From an uncultured Collinsella sp. (GTDB taxonomy: Bacteria > Actinomycetota > Coriobacteriia > Coriobacteriales > Coriobacteriaceae), in NCBI GenBank assembly GCA_900754445.1, contig CAAECW010000015.1, positions 1 to 41,945 on the forward strand: 41,945 nucleotides of DNA, in the 5' to 3' direction. The notes under the pieces were generated by a model, which made no database searches, was not told where the DNA came from, and saw nothing but the letters and a program-made list of their open reading frames with translations. Positions 38,827 through 41,945 of the stretch are shown piece after piece (position 1 is the first letter of the stretch; every line of letters starts with the position of its first letter). Made by a program: the position numbers and the translations under genes.

Positions 38827-41568
38827 GTGGCAGACGATATCAACAACAACGAGGGTATGGACGAGGCCGGCGACGCCGGCATGCCCGATGATCTGAAGCG
38901 CCTGCTCGCCCGCGCCGAGCAGGGCGAGGACGGCGATCCGGACGCCTATAACCCCGATGCCGATGATGATGAGGAAGAGGACGACGACGTTGAGCTCGAG
39001 GAGAGCTTTGGCGAAGTCGATCGCGGCGCCTCGGCCGGCGAGGATATCAATGGCGGCCAGCTCCAGATTTCGGAGTTCGGTCGTGAGATGAAGCAGTCGT
39101 TTATCGAGTATTCGATGTCGGTTATCACGGCGCGCGCCCTGCCGGACGTGCGCGACGGCTTAAAGCCGGTGCACCGCCGCATTTTGTACGCGATGAACGA
39201 GAGCGGCATCTACCCCAACCGCCCACATAAGAAGTCGGCCTGGACGGTCGGCGAAGTTATCGGTAAGTACCACCCGCATGGCGACTCCGCGGTCTATGAG
39301 GCCATGGTCCGCCTGGCGCAGTGGTTCTCCATGCGCACGCCGCTCATCGACGGTCACGGCAACTTCGGCAACATCGACGGCGACGGCGCCGCTGCCATGC
39401 GTTACACCGAGAGCCGCCTGGCAAAGCCCGCCATGGAACTGTTGCGTGACTTGCAGAAGGATACCGTCGACTGGCAGCCCAACTACGACGAATCGCTCGC
39501 CGAGCCCGTGGCGCTGCCTGCGCGCTTCCCCAACCTGCTGGTCAACGGCAGCCAAGGCATCGCCGTCGGCATGGCCACCAACATCGCCCCGCATAACCTC
39601 ACCGAGGCGATCGAGGCCACCTGCTACCTGATCGACAACCCCGACGCCACCGTCGACGAGCTCATGCAGATCATGCCCGGTCCGGACTTCCCCACCGGCG
39701 CCATCATCATGGGCAGCGCCGGCATTAAGCAGAGCTACGAGACCGGTCGCGGCTCCATTACCGTGCGTGCCAAGGCACACGTGGAGTCCACCAAGACCGG
39801 CCGCAGCCGCTTGGTCTTTACCGAGATTCCCTACATGGTCAACAAGGGCACCCTGCAGGAGAAGATCGCCCAGCTCGTCAACGACAAGCGCATCGAGGGC
39901 ATCTCGGATATGCGCGATGAGTCCAACCAGAAGGGCATCCGTCTGGTCATCGAGCTCAAGAAGGGCGTCATTCCGCAGGTCGTGCTCAACAATCTGTATA
40001 AGTACACCTCGCTGCAGACGACCTTTGGCGCCAACAACCTGGCACTCGTCAACGGCGTTCCCAAATGCCTGAGCCTGCGCGAGATGCTGCAGCACTACAT
40101 CGACCACCAGGTCGACGTCGTTACCCGCCGCACCCGCTTCGACCTTAAGAAGGCCCAGGCCCGCGCGCATATCCTCGAGGGTTACCTGATGGCTCTCGAC
40201 CATATCGACGAGGTCATTAGCATCATCCGCTCCTCGCAGACCGACTCCGAGGCCAGCAGCCGCTTGATCGAGCGCTTTGGCTTTACGCCCGAGCAGACCA
40301 CGGCCATTCTCGAGATGAAGCTGCGCCGCCTGACCGGCCTGGAGCGCGACAAGATCCAAGAAGAGTTGGACGGCCTGCGCCGCGCCATCGCCTACTACGA
40401 GGACCTGCTGGCGCATGAGGAGAAGATCCTGGGCGTCATCAAGGAAGAGATGCGCGAGATCTCCAAGAAGTTTGGCGACAAGCGCCGCACCGAGATCAGC
40501 CAGGTTGAGAAGGACCTGGATGTCGAGGACCTCATCGCCGACGAGGATATGGTCGTGACCATCACCCATACCGGTTACGTTAAGCGTATCCCGGTGGCTG
40601 CCTACCGTGCCCAGAAGCGTGGCGGCAAGGGCGTGTCGGGCGTCAACCTCAAAGAGGACGACGTTATCGACGAGATGTTTATCGCGTCCACGCACGAGTA
40701 CGTGCTGTTCTTCTCGAGTAAGGGCAAGGTCTATCGCCTGAAGGTGCACGAGCTGCCGGTGGGTACGCGCCAAGCGCGCGGTACCGCGATCGTCAACCTG
40801 CTGCCCTTCGAGGAAGGCGAGAAGATCGCGAGCGTCATCAGCTGCCGCGAGTTCCCGGCCGACGAGTACCTGATGTTTGCCACCAAGAGCGGTATGGTCA
40901 AGAAGACCGTGATGAGCGCATATGACCGCAGCCGTCGCGACGGCCTGATCGCTATCAACCTGCGCGACGACGACGCGCTGCTGAACGTGCGCCGCGTGCG
41001 CGAGGGCGACAAGATTATCCTGGCCACCACCGCGGGCAAGGCGATCATGTTCTCCGAGGAGCAGGTGCGCGCCACCGGCCGCGATACCAGCGGCGTTCGC
41101 GGTATCGGTATGAAGGACGGCGTGAGCGTTCTGGGTATGGAAGTCACTAACGGCAACGGCGATCTGTTCGTCATCACCGAGCGCGGCTACGGCAAGCGCA
41201 CGCCGGTCGCGGACTACCCAGAGCAGAATCGCGGCGGCCAGGGCGTCTACACCATCCAAATGACCGAGCGTAAGGGTAACCTCGCGGCCATGAAGACGGT
41301 GGGACCGCAGCACGAGCTGTTCATTGTGACGGAGGGCGCGACGGTCATTCGCGTCAAGACCGACGAGATCAGCCAGACTGGCCGCGCCACCCAGGGCGTC
41401 AAGATGATGACCGTCGACGACAACGACCGCATATGCGCCGTAGCCCGCATGACGGCCGCCAAAGAGAAGCCCGAAGGCGAAGCCACAGAAAACGGCTCTG
41501 CTCCCGAAGAAACCCCTGTCGATCTAGGCGACGGCAACGACATGCCAGAAGATCTCCTCGACGAGTAA
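38827..41568 (+). CDS. gyrA: DNA gyrase subunit A with acidic N-terminal extension
   Basis: GyrA cuts and rejoins DNA and binds the wrapped segment. The 913-residue protein has the winged-helix domain with HPHGDSAVYEAM, where Ser154 and Glu158 are the positions altered in fluoroquinolone-resistant mutants, and AAAMRYTESR with active-site Tyr193. A tower, coiled-coil and beta-pinwheel C-terminal domain follow, including AQKRGGKG, a GyrA box. An extra N-terminal stretch of about 70 residues, strongly acidic (about 30-66, DADDDEEEDDDVELEES), is absent from E. coli GyrA. Ser and Glu at the quinolone positions are of susceptible type. GAGGAGG precedes the GTG start. Confidence 0.98.
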   Translation: MADDINNNEGMDEAGDAGMPDDLKRLLARAEQGEDGDPDAYNPDADDDEEEDDDVELEESFGEVDRGASAGEDINGGQLQISEFGREMKQSFIEYSMSVITARALPDVRDGLKPVHRRILYAMNESGIYPNRPHKKSAWTVGEVIGKYHPHGDSAVYEAMVRLAQWFSMRTPLIDGHGNFGNIDGDGAAAMRYTESRLAKPAMELLRDLQKDTVDWQPNYDESLAEPVALPARFPNLLVNGSQGIAVGMATNIAPHNLTEAIEATCYLIDNPDATVDELMQIMPGPDFPTGAIIMGSAGIKQSYETGRGSITVRAKAHVESTKTGRSRLVFTEIPYMVNKGTLQEKIAQLVNDKRIEGISDMRDESNQKGIRLVIELKKGVIPQVVLNNLYKYTSLQTTFGANNLALVNGVPKCLSLREMLQHYIDHQVDVVTRRTRFDLKKAQARAHILEGYLMALDHIDEVISIIRSSQTDSEASSRLIERFGFTPEQTTAILEMKLRRLTGLERDKIQEELDGLRRAIAYYEDLLAHEEKILGVIKEEMREISKKFGDKRRTEISQVEKDLDVEDLIADEDMVVTITHTGYVKRIPVAAYRAQKRGGKGVSGVNLKEDDVIDEMFIASTHEYVLFFSSKGKVYRLKVHELPVGTRQARGTAIVNLLPFEEGEKIASVISCREFPADEYLMFATKSGMVKKTVMSAYDRSRRDGLIAINLRDDDALLNVRRVREGDKIILATTAGKAIMFSEEQVRATGRDTSGVRGIGMKDGVSVLGMEVTNGNGDLFVITERGYGKRTPVADYPEQNRGGQGVYTIQMTERKGNLAAMKTVGPQHELFIVTEGATVIRVKTDEISQTGRATQGVKMMTVDDNDRICAVARMTAAKEKPEGEATENGSAPEETPVDLGDGNDMPEDLLDE

Positions 41569-41608
41569 GAGGCCCTAACTGGTAGAAAATATCAGACCCC
41601 ATATATCG

Positions 41609-41642
41609 GCGGTCGGCGCGCTGCGCGCCGACCGCTTTTTTT
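41609..41642 (+). terminator. Terminator of the gyrase operon
   Basis: GCGGTCGGCGCG and CGCGCCGACCGC form a 12-pair stem around CTG, followed by TTTTTTT. Confidence 0.92.
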
Positions 41643-41821
41643 GAAAACCTTGGGACTCGTGTTCGCCCCGGTCGCACGGCGGCATGTGAAGTCGATCGCG
41701 AGTTCCGCACGAGCCAGAGAGCACTTAATGTGCTCTCTGTGCGAGTCAGGACTGTCCGAGCAGGCGACTTCACATGCCGCCGTGCGACCGGGGCGAACAC
41801 CCTTCAAAGATTTTCAAAAAA
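41638..41821. repeat. Long imperfect palindrome between gyrA and tRNA-Ile
   Basis: The perfect arms are 41659-41694 and 41765-41800 (36 bases each, exact reverse complements, for example CGGCGGCATGTG and CACATGCCGCCG). The 70-base middle contains a smaller hairpin, AGAGAGCAC and GTGCTCTCT around TTAAT. Outside, TTTTTTGAAAA and TTTTCAAAAAA extend the symmetry. The stretch 41643-41825 holds no gene. Confidence 0.85.
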
Positions 41822-41825
41822 GTTG

Positions 41826-41855
41826 TTGACGCGCGCGTAACGACTCGTCTAATAT
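41826..41855 (+). promoter_or_regulatory. Promoter of tRNA-Ile
   Basis: TTGACG (41826-41831) and TAATAT (41850-41855) are separated by 18 bases. Transcription should start about 8 bases before the tRNA. Confidence 0.75.
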
Positions 41856-41869
41856 ATCCCTTGCGCGAT

Positions 41870-41945
41870 GGACCTGTAGCTCAGTTGGTTAGAGCGTCCG
41901 GCTGATAACCGGGAGGTCACAAGTTCGAATCTTGTCAGGTCCACC
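41870..41945 (+). tRNA. tRNA-Ile (anticodon GAT), 3' CCA cut by window edge
   Basis: Acceptor GGACCTG pairs with CAGGTCC, the D arm contains AGCTCAGTTGGTTAGAGC, the anticodon loop CTGATAA carries GAT, and the T arm contains AGTTCGAATCT. The discriminator A is followed by CC at the end of the window. A tRNA-Ala or rRNA gene often follows but is not visible here. Confidence 0.96.

Noticed and set aside
39160..41313. 717-codon open frame antisense to gyrA
   Set aside because: Same cause as for gyrB. The real gene has every expected gyrase motif.

Overview
The window is the chromosomal replication-origin region of a high-GC Gram-positive bacterium. The gene order rpmH-rnpA-yidD-yidC-jag-rsmG-parA-parB on one side and dnaA-dnaN-recF-dciA-gyrB-gyrA on the other, the Actinobacteria-like codon use, and the TSCPD, TQXA/Cna-B and split M28-like proteins suggest the class Coriobacteriia, probably Collinsella. 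The genus is an inference from gene content and was not tested by search.

Layout. (1) 1-1.73 kb is an AT-rich accessory patch with a TraX-like membrane protein and two coding remnants. It is bounded by copies of the tail of tRNA-Lys(TTT). (2) 1.8-10.2 kb is a minus-strand block: M29 aminopeptidase, a two-membrane-segment protein, purC, an OmpR/HAMP-kinase two-component pair, a Tat lipoprotein overlapping a TSCPD protein, and purB. (3) 10.2-10.7 kb holds tRNA-Gly(CCC) and hairpin-rich repeats built from that tRNA's own 3' end, matching the arrangement beside tRNA-Lys. (4) 10.97-14.4 kb is a sortase-anchored adhesin with an N-terminal thioester domain and several Cna-B domains. (5) 14.5-17.9 kb encodes a small membrane protein and a very large M28-peptidase-like membrane protein split by an acidic insert of about 670 residues. 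(6) 18.1-25.0 kb has two overlapping WYL regulators, a DinG-type exonuclease-helicase, ddl and rlmN. (7) 25.2-30.3 kb is the left arm of the origin, with three perfect parS sites between rsmG and parA. (8) 30.3-33.9 kb is the bipartite origin. DnaA-box-like repeats flank an unusual GHKL-ATPase/Gln-Pro-rich/winged-helix gene plus dnaA, and the dnaA-dnaN gap holds a DnaA box, a short spacer, five DnaA-trios and an AT-rich stretch. (9) 33.9-41.6 kb carries dnaN, recF, a DciA-type gene, gyrB and gyrA. (10) 41.6-41.9 kb holds a terminator, a palindrome of about 180 bp and the promoter of tRNA-Ile(GAT), which runs off the right edge.

How it fits together. Genes left of about 30.3 kb are mostly on the minus strand and those to the right on the plus strand, as expected for leading-strand genes diverging from one origin. 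DnaA, the clamp, RecF, DciA and gyrase start and sustain replication. ParA, ParB and parS segregate the new origins. RnpA, RpmH, YidC, YidD, Jag and RsmG belong to the conserved RNA-processing, ribosome and membrane-insertion cluster. The most unusual items are the ATPase/winged-helix gene in the origin with divergent DnaA boxes and a matching divergence in DnaA's recognition loop, the tRNA-tail hairpin elements, the long palindrome after gyrA, and the split M28-like protein with altered metal-site positions.
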